DNA from: Clostridium sp. CAG:710
GTDB lineage: Bacteria; Bacillota_I; Bacilli_A; RF39; UBA660
Reading direction: 5' to 3'
DNA length: 64,000 nt
Assembly (NCBI GenBank): GCA_000432595.1
Contig: HF996851.1
Location: 34,037-98,036 of the forward strand
Program-made: the position numbers and the translations under genes
Part shown: positions 24,112 through 31,992 of the stretch, in pieces
Layout: every line of letters starts with the position of its first letter
Numbering within the stretch: position 1 is the first letter of the stretch
The notes under the pieces: model-generated
Seen by the model: only the letters and a program-made list of their open reading frames with translations
What the model was told of the DNA's origin: nothing
Database searches by the model: none

Positions 24112-24185
24112 GCCGATATAGTTTAGTGGCAAAACAGGTCCTTGGTAAGGATCAGAGGACAGTCCGATTCTGTCTATCGGCACCA
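24112..24185 (+). tRNA. tRNA-Thr (anticodon GGT)
   Basis: The 74-nt cloverleaf includes an encoded CCA end. Acceptor GCCGATA pairs with TATCGGC, D stem GTTT with AAAC, anticodon stem GGTCC with GGATC (one G-U), loop TTGGTAA, variable loop AGAG and T stem GACAG with CTGTC. The T loop is TCCGATT instead of the near-universal TTCGATT, so position 55 is C. Discriminator A and the CCTTGGTAAGG anticodon arm fit threonine. Confidence 0.92.
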
Positions 24186-24224
24186 TTGGCGAATCTGTTC
24201 AAACTATTCGAACTTATATATATG

Positions 24225-24250
24225 AATCAATCAGAAATGATTGATTTTTT
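24225..24250 (+). terminator. tRNA-Thr terminator
   Basis: AATCAATCA and TGATTGATT form a perfect 9-bp stem around a GAAA tetraloop and run into T residues. A smaller GTTC/GAAC hairpin lies between the tRNA and this terminator. Confidence 0.85.
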
Positions 24251-24287
24251 CGCTTTTTTTTGAAAAAATCATAGAAAGGATTTGTCT

Positions 24288-24971
24288 ATGGTAAATATTA
24301 TTACAGAAGAAATTGAAATTGAAGAATCTTTAGAACCAAAGTTAAGAGTAATATGTGATTTTTGTAATACTATTCCAATAATAATAAATGGAAGTATTAG
24401 AAGAATTGATAAAACTAATTTAACTTATATTGAGCCACATAGAATATATATTAAAAGCAATTTATATCTAGCATTTAATTATTCAAGTGATATATATGTT
24501 AATAACCTAGGTAAGAAGATTAAATTATATTTAATTAAAGAATTTGAAAGATTAAAAAGAAACGAAACATATCAAGAAAAAATAGAATGGCATGCAAATA
24601 GATTATTGTCAAAATTAAATATGTTGTTCATACTGATGCAATAAAGAAATATATTGTTCCAAATTTAACAGAACAACAAATTAAATTCGTTTATGCAAAT
24701 GAAGCAGATGTATTAAATGTTGCTTTATTTGGTATGACAGATAAAAAATGGATAGAAGATAACCCAGAACTTGCTAAAAATGGAAAATATTAGAGATTAT
24801 ACAGATTTACTTCATCTAATAATTTTAAATAATTTAGAAAACACAAATGCAGAATTAATTAGAATGAATATAAAGCAATCTGATAGATTAATTAGTTTAA
24901 ATGAATCTGCAAGGAATCAAATGGAAGCATTAAAAAATAATAAAAATATTAAAGAACTAGAAGTATTATAA
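24288..24971 (+). pseudogene. KilA-N / antirepressor-like protein, frameshifted
   Basis: Three pieces in different frames line up with the intact protein at 63109-63978. The first frame (24288-24644) shares 'KLYLIKEFERLKRNETYQEK' before it runs out. The second reads 'HTDAIKKYIVPNLTEQQ', then 'FVYANEADVLNVALFGMTDKKW', and stops at 24790. The third (to 24971) reads 'IRDYTDLLHLIILNNLE' and 'QSDRLISLNESARNQ'. The N-terminal 60 residues differ from the intact copy. At least two frameshifts are needed. KilA-N proteins are typical of phages and mobile elements. AGAAAGGA precedes ATG 24288. Confidence 0.85.
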
Positions 24972-25028
24972 CAACAAGTTAATAATGAAGATAATAAGTA
25001 TTTAATTGATAGTAAATAATTTAAGAAA

Positions 25029-25056
25029 TTGACATTTATAAAATATAGTGTATAAT
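25029..25056 (+). promoter_or_regulatory. Strong promoter of the structured RNA
   Basis: TTGACA (25029-25034), a 16-bp spacer and TATAAT (25051-25056), both consensus. Confidence 0.8.
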
Positions 25057-25061
25057 AATCA

Positions 25062-25168
25062 AGTAAGTGAGGAGATATAAGATATTATTATTAAGCTATC
25101 TCGGGTATTAACCTACACGAACTTTCAAAAGTACGGAGTCACGAATTAGTGATTTACCGTGCTTTTTT
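25062..25168 (+). ncRNA. Structured leader or small RNA of unknown class
   Basis: About 105 nt between a consensus promoter and a terminator, with no open frame. Pairings visible: GAGATA (25072-25077) with TATCTC (25097-25102); GGT with ACC around ATTA; ACTT with AAGT (25121-25132 region); and the terminator stem AAAGTACGG (25128-25136) with CCGTGCTTT (25157-25165), capped by TCAC/GTGA. The third hairpin competes with the terminator for AAAGT, so it could act as a switch. It does not match a riboswitch class I know. The nearest downstream gene is broken. Confidence 0.55.
25128..25168 (+). terminator. Terminator of the structured RNA
   Basis: A 9-bp stem (one G-U) with an inner 4-bp stem, followed by six or more T residues. 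Confidence 0.8.
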
Positions 25169-25216
25169 CTATTTTTAAATGGTAATTCACAAGAAAAGAA
25201 AGGAAGCGAATATTAG

Positions 25217-25576
25217 TATGGAAAACAAGAAATTGGAAAATTTTATGCAACATCGTTTAATGATATTGCTTTTGAGTTTATTGTGTTTGATGATACTACA
25301 ATAGATTGTCCTACTTTAGGCTTACAAGATTATAATTATATTGAACTGAAACCAAGATTTGAATTACACGGACATAAAGTAGATGAAGAATTATTTGATT
25401 ATTTAAAACACAATGGAATGATTAGATATAGTAATGATATGGCTTATCTTTATGGATTTACTGATACAAAAGGTTATGATAGTAATCCAAGACATTATGG
25501 TGTAGGTAGTCCTTATAAATGGGCAAAGAAAAAAGAACCTATATTAGTAATGCAAAGAAAAGGACAATTAAATTAG
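25217..25576 (+). pseudogene. Unknown protein gene without a usable start
   Basis: An open frame from 25217 to a TAG at 25574-25576 encodes about 119 residues reading 'YGKQEIGKFYATSFND', later 'VDEELFDYLKHNGMIRYSND' and 'GYDSNPRHYGVGSPYKW'. The frame is closed by TAG right before 25217 and has no early ATG; the only ATG near the ribosome site AAAGGAAG (ATG 25218) is in another frame and soon stops. A GTG at 25283 could start a shorter 97-residue protein, but without a ribosome site. A start-codon loss or small deletion is the simplest reading. I do not recognise the family. Confidence 0.5.
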
Positions 25577-25646
25577 AATAAAGCACAATAACTTAATATA
25601 AAAAGTATTATGCTTCTTATATTGCTAATAAGAAAATAGAAAAATA

Positions 25647-25655
25647 TGATATAAT
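25647..25655 (+). promoter_or_regulatory. Extended -10 promoter for the ABC-2 operon
   Basis: TGATATAAT lies 27 bases before the TTG start of the ATPase gene. Confidence 0.5.
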
Positions 25656-25682
25656 TAAATAGAAAAATAGGAAGTGATTGAA

Positions 25683-26663
25683 TTGAATATTATTGAAGTA
25701 AAAAATCTTTCAAAAGATTATAAATATAAAGTTAGAAATGAAGAAAAAGTTTTTTTATATAATTTATTTAATGAACAAGAAAAAGTTGTAAAAGCCGTTA
25801 ATAATATTTCCTTTAATGTTGAAGAAGGAGAAACAGTTGCATTTATTGGACCAAATGGTGCTGGTAAATCAACTACTATAAAAATGTTAACAGGTATTTT
25901 ATACCCAACAAAAGGTGATATCAAAATATGCGGTTTAACTCCAATTAAAGATAGAAATAAACTTGCTTATAAGATTGGTACTGTATTTGGACAAAGAAGT
26001 CAATTATTACCAAATTTACCATTAACAGAAAGTATGGAAATGTTTGGTGCAATGTATGATATGGATAAAGTTGCAATAAAGAAAAGAATAAATGAATTAT
26101 CAGAATTATTTGATTTGAAAGAATTTATTAAGCAACCAGTTAGAAAACTTTCTTTAGGTCAAAGAATGCGAGCTGAAATTGCAACATCTTTAATACATAG
26201 CCCTAAAATTATATTTTTGGATGAGCCAACTATTGGACTTGATGTTGTCTCTAAAAAAAGTTTAAGGGATTTATTATTAAAGATTAATAAAGAAGAAAAA
26301 GTTACAATTTTTTTAACAAGTCATGATACTGAAGATATTCAAAGTATCTGTGATAGATGTGTAATCATAAATCACGGAAAAATAATTATTGATACTTCGA
26401 CAAAGCAATTAATAAGTGATTATGTTAAAAATAAAAATATAATTATAACTCCAAATGTAGAGTTTATAGAATTTCCAGAATTATCAGCTGGTATGACATA
26501 TATTAAAAAAAGTAAGAATCAAGTAATAGTTGGAGTTGATACTGAAAAAATACATACTCAAAAAGCCTTACAAGAATTAATTAAAGTTTTTGATATTGAT
26601 GATGTTAATATAGATAATGAATCACTTGAAAATATTATAAGGAGTATTTATGAAAAAAATTAA
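25683..26663 (+). CDS. ABC-2 type exporter, ATP-binding protein
   Basis: The protein has 326 residues: Walker A 'GPNGAGKSTTIKMLTG', signature 'LSLGQRMRAEIATSLIHSP', Walker B 'IIFLDEPTIGLD' and the switch histidine in 'FLTSHDTEDI'. The C-terminal 90 residues form a small accessory domain. It energises the two permeases that follow and overlaps the first by 14 bases. AGGAAGTG (25669-25676) supports TTG 25683 ('NIIEVKNLSKDY'); GTG 25674 in frame is an alternative. The class resembles the ATPase of ABC2_membrane_6 (DUF990) exporters. The substrate is unknown. Confidence 0.92.
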   Translation: MNIIEVKNLSKDYKYKVRNEEKVFLYNLFNEQEKVVKAVNNISFNVEEGETVAFIGPNGAGKSTTIKMLTGILYPTKGDIKICGLTPIKDRNKLAYKIGTVFGQRSQLLPNLPLTESMEMFGAMYDMDKVAIKKRINELSELFDLKEFIKQPVRKLSLGQRMRAEIATSLIHSPKIIFLDEPTIGLDVVSKKSLRDLLLKINKEEKVTIFLTSHDTEDIQSICDRCVIINHGKIIIDTSTKQLISDYVKNKNIIITPNVEFIEFPELSAGMTYIKKSKNQVIVGVDTEKIHTQKALQELIKVFDIDDVNIDNESLENIIRSIYEKN

Positions 26664-27447
26664 GTTTGCTTTTACTGTCATAAAAATATTCATGAAAAAT
26701 CAAATGCAAGATAGAACAAACTTAATATTAGATGTTTTCAATATGGTATCCAGGTGCTTGATTGTATTCTTATTATATGCTTATATATTTAAGTTGCAAG
26801 GTGGAAGTATTAATGGAGTAGACTACAAAACAACAATGTGGAGCATGTTTATTTATTTTTGCATTATGATTTTAAATATTAGAAGATTAGATAATATTAT
26901 AATGACAGAAGTTAAAAGTGGGAATGTTGAAATGTTTATGAATAAACCCACTAATTATTTAACAATTAGTTTTATGAAAGTAATTGGTCAAGGTATATTT
27001 TCATTCTTATTCATAAGCATCTTAGGATCTATAATTATGGCGTTATCTGTAGGTATTCCTAACTTAAATTTATCAGTTTTTATACCTACATTTATAATTA
27101 CATTATTTTTAGGTCAAATATTAGGTTTATTAATATATGGAATAATAGGGCTTATGGCATTTTTTATACAGGATATACGACCAATACATTGGATAGTAGA
27201 TAAATTTGTAATGATACTTGGTGGAAGTTATTTACCAATATCAATGTTTCCAAATTTTATGAAAATAATTGCTTATGTAAGTCCATTTGGTGCAATTAAT
27301 TTTGCTTCAAGTACCGTGTATGATTCTTGGAATAATGAGTTTGTTATGAGAATTGCATTGCAATTGTTATGGATAGGTATTTTTGGTATATTAATGCACT
27401 ATGTATATAAAAAATCAAAAGAAAAGGCAATGATAAATGGAGGTTAA
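26650..27447 (+). CDS. ABC-2 type exporter permease, subunit 1
   Basis: The protein has 265 residues with six hydrophobic segments. It has the ABC2_membrane_6 (DUF990) look, with 'DRTNLILDVFNMVSRCLIVFLLYAYIF' near the start and 'AFFIQDIRPIHWIVDKFVMILGGSYLPISMFP' before the last helices. GGAG inside the ATPase gene serves ATG 26650. It pairs with the next gene to form a heterodimeric channel. Confidence 0.85.
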   Translation: MKKIKFAFTVIKIFMKNQMQDRTNLILDVFNMVSRCLIVFLLYAYIFKLQGGSINGVDYKTTMWSMFIYFCIMILNIRRLDNIIMTEVKSGNVEMFMNKPTNYLTISFMKVIGQGIFSFLFISILGSIIMALSVGIPNLNLSVFIPTFIITLFLGQILGLLIYGIIGLMAFFIQDIRPIHWIVDKFVMILGGSYLPISMFPNFMKIIAYVSPFGAINFASSTVYDSWNNEFVMRIALQLLWIGIFGILMHYVYKKSKEKAMINGG

Positions 27448-27449
27448 TT

Positions 27450-28241
27450 ATGGGAAGTGTTAAATTAGCTTTATTAAATATAAAGAAAAACTTTAGAAAC
27501 GAAAAAGAATTGAAAAGTTCCTTCATTATTTCAGTTGTAGGTATGGCAATAAATAATATATCATTCCTAATATTATGGTATTATTTTGGCAAAACAATAG
27601 GAGAATTAAATGGATGGAAACCAATGGACATTTTTGGCTTATATGGTTTTGGGACTACTTCTTACGGTATTGTTGCATCATTGTTCTCTGGAATGTTTAA
27701 TATTCCAAATTATATAAGTAGCGGTAATTTTGACAAGTATTTATTAACCCCAAAGAATATACTTTTAAAAGTATCAACATCTAAAATATCAACAAGTGCT
27801 TTTGGCGATTTATTATTCGGGATTGTTTGCTTTATTATATTTGCTTTTTGGAGTAAATTAACATTAATTCAATTATTATTATCAATTTTATTAGTAATAA
27901 TTGCTTCTATAATTTTTTATTCATTTTCATTAATATGTATGAGTATATCATTTTATTTAATGGATGGTCATAATGTTTCGCAAGGTTTATATGGAATGTT
28001 TTTAAGTAACTCTTTATATCATGGTGGAGCATTTACAGGATTATTAAGGGTAATATTTACATTTGTAATACCATCTTTATTGTTAGGAGCAATACCAGTT
28101 GAGATAGTAAAGAATTTATCAATTTCTAATCTGATTATGATAATATTATCAACTATATTTTGGTTTATATTATCAATTATGTTCTTTTATAAATCATTAA
28201 AGAAATATGAAAGTAACAATTTGTTTGGATTTGGAAGTTAA
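27450..28241 (+). CDS. ABC-2 type exporter permease, subunit 2
   Basis: The protein has 263 residues with six hydrophobic segments and the same family pattern: 'SSFIISVVGMAINNISFLILWYYFG', 'GNFDKYLLTPKNILLKVSTSKIS' and a C-terminal 'SIMFFYKSLKKYESNNLFGFGS'. The ending 'KKYES.N..G.G' is typical of the DUF990 family. It starts two bases after the first permease stop, behind GGAGG. A terminator follows. Confidence 0.85.
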   Translation: MGSVKLALLNIKKNFRNEKELKSSFIISVVGMAINNISFLILWYYFGKTIGELNGWKPMDIFGLYGFGTTSYGIVASLFSGMFNIPNYISSGNFDKYLLTPKNILLKVSTSKISTSAFGDLLFGIVCFIIFAFWSKLTLIQLLLSILLVIIASIIFYSFSLICMSISFYLMDGHNVSQGLYGMFLSNSLYHGGAFTGLLRVIFTFVIPSLLLGAIPVEIVKNLSISNLIMIILSTIFWFILSIMFFYKSLKKYESNNLFGFGS

Positions 28242-28243
28242 AC

Positions 28244-28273
28244 AAAGTAGCATAAAAATTATAGCTACTTTTT
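28244..28273 (+). terminator. Terminator of the ABC-2 operon
   Basis: AAAGTAGC and GCTACTTT pair around an AT-rich loop and run into T residues. Confidence 0.75.
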
Positions 28274-28406
28274 CTATTCTTTGGTAAAATATTATTAGAA
28301 ATTGATATAAAACTATAAATATTTCTAATTTGTGAGTAAAAGTTTGAAATAACTTAACCACTCGCACCATAGTGATTGATACTTGAACTTTCCAAGTTTA
28401 AAAAAT

Positions 28407-28432
28407 AAAAACTAACCGCTGGTTAGTTTTTT
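28407..28432 (+). terminator. Orphan terminator
   Basis: AAAAACTAACC and GGTTAGTTTTT form a perfect 11-bp stem with a three-base loop and a T tail. No gene ends just before it; upstream is a stretch that reads like a decayed tRNA 3' end (CGCACCA at 28365-28371). Confidence 0.7.
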
Positions 28433-28508
28433 GTTGAAAAAGTCAAATAAAATATCATTTTATATAGGAAAAATCAGTTATTTGTGAACATTACTAATAG
28501 ATTATAAT

Positions 28509-29243
28509 TTATTGACTAAAACTATTATTATAAATATCCAGAAAAGAACTAACAAATCTTGCTTGTTCCTTTTCCTCAGCTGTTCCAGTAGTAACTTGCC
28601 AACCATAAGTTTTATAATTTTTATAAGTAAAATTATTTAAAGGCAATAGATTAAATTCTTTTCGTATTAACTCTATTCCTTTAGAATAATCTTTCTTTAA
28701 TCTGTTAAATGCTTTATTAGGATTTTTAAATACAGCATAACCATATTTATTTGCTCCAATATCAAAATCAATATTTATCTTTCCAAATTTATTCACATCT
28801 ACATTTCCTTTAATATTACTATATTTAGTTACGTATATTTGTGAATACTTTAAATTGCTATCCAAAATATAACCCCACTTAACTAGCAATACTTTTCCTA
28901 ATGTAGCGAATGCAATGATGAACAAAGCTGAAGTAATAAGTATTAAGAACTTATTCTTTTTATTTTTATCATCACTAAATTTTAAAATTTCTAAAAGATT
29001 CTTTTCTGATTGCTTTTTTATTTCTTTTTCTTTTAAATGCTCTCCTGCAAATAACTCATTTAATGAGATTCCCAAAGTATAACAAAGTTCTTGCATAATT
29101 GAAGCATCTGGAAGATTTAAACCTCTTTCCCATTTACTAACGGCATTTTTACTAACGCCTAATTTTTCTGCGAGTTGTTCTTGTGTGGTTTCTTTTGATT
29201 TTCTTGATTCCGAAATAAATTTACCAATTTTTATTTGATTCAT
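28509..29243 (-). CDS. XRE regulator with a membrane helix and extracytoplasmic domain
   Basis: The protein has 244 residues: XRE helix-turn-helix (5-62) with 'TTQEQLAEKLGVSKNAVSKWERGLNLPDAS', a charged linker, one membrane helix (about 98-118) and an outer domain of about 120 residues of unknown fold. Such HTH-TM proteins are common next to ABC exporters in Firmicutes, so control of the ABC-2 operon, which converges with it, is a fair guess. GAAAGGAGGAAAAT precedes ATG 29243. It is a paralogue of the gene at 29725. Confidence 0.85.
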   Translation of the reverse strand: MNQIKIGKFISESRKSKETTQEQLAEKLGVSKNAVSKWERGLNLPDASIMQELCYTLGISLNELFAGEHLKEKEIKKQSEKNLLEILKFSDDKNKKNKFLILITSALFIIAFATLGKVLLVKWGYILDSNLKYSQIYVTKYSNIKGNVDVNKFGKINIDFDIGANKYGYAVFKNPNKAFNRLKKDYSKGIELIRKEFNLLPLNNFTYKNYKTYGWQVTTGTAEEKEQARFVSSFLDIYNNSFSQ

Positions 29244-29343
29244 ATTTTCCTCCTTTCAAAAAAATCATACTATTTAAGAGTAAAAAATTACACATACCTA
29301 AGGTTTACAAATTAGGAAATATTATTTTTAAATTTTATATTTA

Positions 29344-29446
29344 CTAAAAATCTATTTTATTAGAAGCAATTCTTTCAATTACTGAAGTATCAATCAATAT
29401 TTATGTTTTTAAGTTTAATATTAATTTCATTTAATATATTATTCAT
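29344..29446 (-). pseudogene. Possible short gene relic in a 480-bp gap
   Basis: In the gap between the two XRE genes, ATG 29446 opens 'MNNILNEINIKLKNINID' and stops; a frame change at that point continues 'DTSVIERIASNKIDF' to a stop at 29344. No ribosome site or known family is apparent. The rest of the gap holds the XRE promoter, a GTAAC-T-GTTAC palindrome near 29533 and the terminator at 29686-29711. Confidence 0.25.
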
Positions 29447-29685
29447 ATAATTATCAAAATAATATATTGGTTTAATTTAATGAAACAATTGCAGTTTTAT
29501 CACTTTAATAATATTATACTACAAATGTCAGTGTAACTGTTACTGTGTTTTTTTACTAAAGTTAAATAATTAAAAGTTGTTTAACTCTAAACTTTATGAA
29601 ACCATAGCAATTGATGTTTTAACTCTTCGAGTCCAAGTAATAAGTGCTAACTAGTTAGTTTTTGTTATTATTAGCCTTATAAAAA

Positions 29686-29711
29686 AGATTAGTTATTTTT
29701 AAAACTAATCT
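29686..29711 (-). terminator. Terminator of the 29725 XRE gene
   Basis: AGATTAGTT (29686-29694) and AACTAATCT (29703-29711) form a perfect 9-bp stem; on the minus strand the hairpin is followed by T residues. Confidence 0.75.
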
Positions 29712-29724
29712 AAATTATAATTTG

Positions 29725-30333
29725 TTATTTACTTATAACTTTTTTATGCCATGATTTTTTATTGCAATTAGGGCATTTCATTTTTCTTGTTCTATTAACA
29801 TGCATAGAAAACAAAACACTTTTATAAGTTGGAATATATTTATAATTACAATTTGAACATTCATAGTATCCAGCAATTTGTTCGATTCTTATTGCATAAC
29901 TTATTCCAATAGCAAACGGAATAATGCCAAATACAATTAATACTATTCTTGTCCAATCCTCCATTTGAACAAAAGATGCAATCATAATGCAAAGAAACAT
30001 AATTATTGATACTATTACTCCAATAAATATTTCTAAGATAAGTAACTCCTTATCTCTTTTCTCTTTAATTTTTATCATTTCAAGTAAGTTTTCTTCTAAT
30101 TTTTTTTCATTATCCCTCATATCCACAACACAACCACTAAATAGATCATTTATTGTAATATTTAATATCTTACATAATTCTTGAATATTAGAGGCATCAG
30201 GAATACAATTTCCGTTTTCCCATTTTGAAACAGCTCTATCTGTCACATCTAATTTTTCTGCAAGCTCACTTTGAGTTAATCTTTTTTCTTTTCTTGTTTC
30301 CTGAATAAATTTACCAATCTTAATTTGATCCAT
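29725..30333 (-). CDS. XRE regulator with membrane helices and zinc ribbon
   Basis: The protein has 202 residues: XRE helix-turn-helix (5-62) with 'LTQSELAEKLDVTDRAVSKWENGNCIPDAS', a charged stretch, two membrane helices (about 97-117 and 127-147) and a C-terminal zinc-ribbon-like tail with Cys pairs 'CSNCNYKY' and 'CPNCNKKSWH'. It shares its DNA-binding part with the gene at 28509, so the pair arose by duplication with different sensor ends. GAAAGGAGAAAAA precedes ATG 30333. A 16-bp palindrome lies 56-71 bases upstream. Confidence 0.85.
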   Translation of the reverse strand: MDQIKIGKFIQETRKEKRLTQSELAEKLDVTDRAVSKWENGNCIPDASNIQELCKILNITINDLFSGCVVDMRDNEKKLEENLLEMIKIKEKRDKELLILEIFIGVIVSIIMFLCIMIASFVQMEDWTRIVLIVFGIIPFAIGISYAIRIEQIAGYYECSNCNYKYIPTYKSVLFSMHVNRTRKMKCPNCNKKSWHKKVISK

Positions 30334-30388
30334 AAAGTTTTTCTCCTTTCAGATTAAATCATATACAAATTTTTATAAATTTAATACG

Positions 30389-30404
30389 AACTCAAAGTTG
30401 AGTT
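30389..30404. promoter_or_regulatory. Palindrome upstream of XRE gene (candidate operator)
   Basis: AACTCAA and TTGAGTT flank AG in the divergent 306-bp gap between the XRE gene and the 30640 gene. The rest of the gap is AT-rich, with TGATATAAT (30578-30586) as the probable promoter of the 30640 gene. Confidence 0.4.
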
Positions 30405-30577
30405 TAGTAAATCACTATAAAAATATTATAACATAAATGCTACCATATTTATATTTTAATAAAATTAATATGGAAACATTAAAGACTATTTAAATGGTTT
30501 AAACTTTAATATATAGAATTTAAAATTAGAAAATATCTAAAATTTTAGCTAGAAAGCTTTATATTAAATATTATACA

Positions 30578-30586
30578 TGATATAAT
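30578..30586 (+). promoter_or_regulatory. Extended -10 promoter of the 30640 gene
   Basis: TGATATAAT lies 54 bases before the start. Confidence 0.45.
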
Positions 30587-30639
30587 TTATTTATTAATGA
30601 GGTAGATTTTGCGAATTTATTAAAATATGGGAGAGATAT

Positions 30640-31161
30640 ATGAGAGATATGTATTTAAAGGGTTTAAGCTTAGCATTAGAGGATGGCTGTTACATAAAAG
30701 CATTTTGTTGCTCTATGCACTATCCAATTGTTAGAGTAGAAAAGCTAAACGAAGAAACAGGAACAACAGAACTAGTTGCGTATGCAGAGCACAATAATGT
30801 TTTATGTGCACTTAATGATGCTTCTAATAATATTATTAATGAAGCTGAAAACGCTCCTGAATCAGGAATTATATGTGAACGTACATTTTTAGATGATGTA
30901 ATTAGAACGGGATACACATTAAGGTTTTATAAGCTTAATAATGATAATATTTTGTCAAGTATATGTACTCGTGGTGAAAAAGCCATAGTAATAGACTGTG
31001 TAATTTCTAATAGCCTTGAATCAGGTATTAAAGATCTAAATGAATCTTTAGAAATGTATTATAATGATACATATCACTTTTATAAGCACGCAAAAGAAGT
31101 AGTGAATAATTCAACTGATATTTTAGAATATCAAAAAACCATTGGTTCTAAAGATAAGTAA
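30640..31161 (+). CDS. Unknown soluble protein
   Basis: The protein has 173 residues and no signal or membrane segment. 'GLSLALEDGCYIKAFCCSMHYPIVRVEKL' and 'VLCALNDASNNII', then 'DDVIRTGYTLRFY', are its most regular parts. I do not recognise the family. GGGAGAGA precedes ATG 30640. The MazG-like gene starts 16 bases after its end, so they share a transcript. Confidence 0.65.
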   Translation: MRDMYLKGLSLALEDGCYIKAFCCSMHYPIVRVEKLNEETGTTELVAYAEHNNVLCALNDASNNIINEAENAPESGIICERTFLDDVIRTGYTLRFYKLNNDNILSSICTRGEKAIVIDCVISNSLESGIKDLNESLEMYYNDTYHFYKHAKEVVNNSTDILEYQKTIGSKDK

Positions 31162-31177
31162 TAATAGAGGTATTAAA

Positions 31178-31507
31178 ATGGAGAGAGTATACAACAAATT
31201 AGTAAGAGATAAAATTCCTGATATAATAAAGAAAAATAATGAAGAGTGTATAATAACTACATTAAATGAAGAAGAATATAAAAAAGCCTTAGAAGATAAA
31301 TTAGTAGAAGAATTAAATGAAGTGTTAGAAAGTACTGGAAATAATAGAATAGAAGAACTTTCCGATATGATAGAAGTTATAACTTCATTAGCGAAATTAG
31401 AAGGTAAAACACTAAATGATGTTATAGAAGCTTCTTCTAAAAAGAAAGAAAAAAGAGGTGGATTTGATAATAAGATTTTTCTCCTTAAAGTAACAACTAA
31501 AGAATAA
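31178..31507 (+). CDS. MazG-like nucleoside triphosphate pyrophosphohydrolase
   Basis: The protein has 109 residues. 'YNKLVRDKIPDIIKKNN', 'ALEDKLVEELNEVLES' and 'IEELSDMIEVITSLAK' carry the ExxE...ExxD metal-binding pattern of all-alpha NTP pyrophosphatases. Small forms like this are thought to cleave NTPs or modified nucleotides to monophosphates. AGAGGT (31166-31171) selects ATG 31178; an upstream frame extension has no ribosome site. A terminator follows. Confidence 0.88.
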   Translation: MERVYNKLVRDKIPDIIKKNNEECIITTLNEEEYKKALEDKLVEELNEVLESTGNNRIEELSDMIEVITSLAKLEGKTLNDVIEASSKKKEKRGGFDNKIFLLKVTTKE

Positions 31508-31524
31508 TAAATTCTTAATTTAAA

Positions 31525-31558
31525 AATACTTAGTTTTAAATTACTAAGTATTTTTTTA
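31525..31558 (+). terminator. Terminator after the MazG-like gene
   Basis: AATACTTAGT and ACTAAGTATT pair around an AT loop and run into a T tract. Confidence 0.8.
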
Positions 31559-31624
31559 TACTGAACCTGCATATTGAAAAAATCTATATTTTGTGGTAAC
31601 ATAACACCTACAAGAGGGGATAGT

Positions 31625-31990
31625 ATGGTTACAAAAAAAATAGACCTATCATATATACTTGGTACGGTTTTGCTTTCTAGGGGAATTATTACTTATGAAG
31701 ATTTATGTAAAATCACTTCTAGAATGAGGCAAATAAATAAAAGTTACAATATTGATGATGATTATAATACTTTACTCGAAGTAGTTGATGAGTGGAGAGA
31801 TTTCTTCTATATTGATCCAGATGATATTAGCGTTGTAAAGTTTACCAAACAAGCAAACACTAATAGAAATACTACATCTATGGTTTTCGCATCTATGATA
31901 GATGATGATGTGTATATTGATATACATAAATCTATAAAATTTGTAAATGAGGGTAAAAAACTTCATCTTACTATTTTTAAGGGGGAATAA
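31625..31990 (+). CDS. Unknown protein beside the kinase-like gene
   Basis: The protein has 121 residues and is cytosolic by sequence. 'DLSYILGTVLLSRGIITYEDLCKITSRM' suggests a short helical domain, then 'YIDPDDISVVKFTK' and a beta-like end 'DDDVYIDIHKSIKFVNEGKKLHLTIFKG'. It is not recognised. GAGGGGATAGT selects ATG 31625 over an upstream in-frame ATG. It is separated from the next gene by two bases, so the two probably act together. Confidence 0.65.
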   Translation: MVTKKIDLSYILGTVLLSRGIITYEDLCKITSRMRQINKSYNIDDDYNTLLEVVDEWRDFFYIDPDDISVVKFTKQANTNRNTTSMVFASMIDDDVYIDIHKSIKFVNEGKKLHLTIFKGE

Positions 31991-31992
31991 AA

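Noticed and set aside
24165..28375. Idea that 24165-24185 and 28360-28375 are attL/attR of an integrated element
   Set aside because: Only GCACCAT is shared; the bases before it (TATCGG against CCACTC) do not match, so a tRNA-Thr attachment repeat is not supported.
29244..29724. Search of the 480-bp gap for a transposase or RNA gene
   Set aside because: Only short, stop-filled frames, one palindrome and a minus-strand terminator are seen; nothing supports a full gene.
31123..31602. Open frame of 159 codons on the minus strand
   Set aside because: Antisense to the MazG-like gene and its terminator, low-complexity Ser/Leu-rich product, no start signals.
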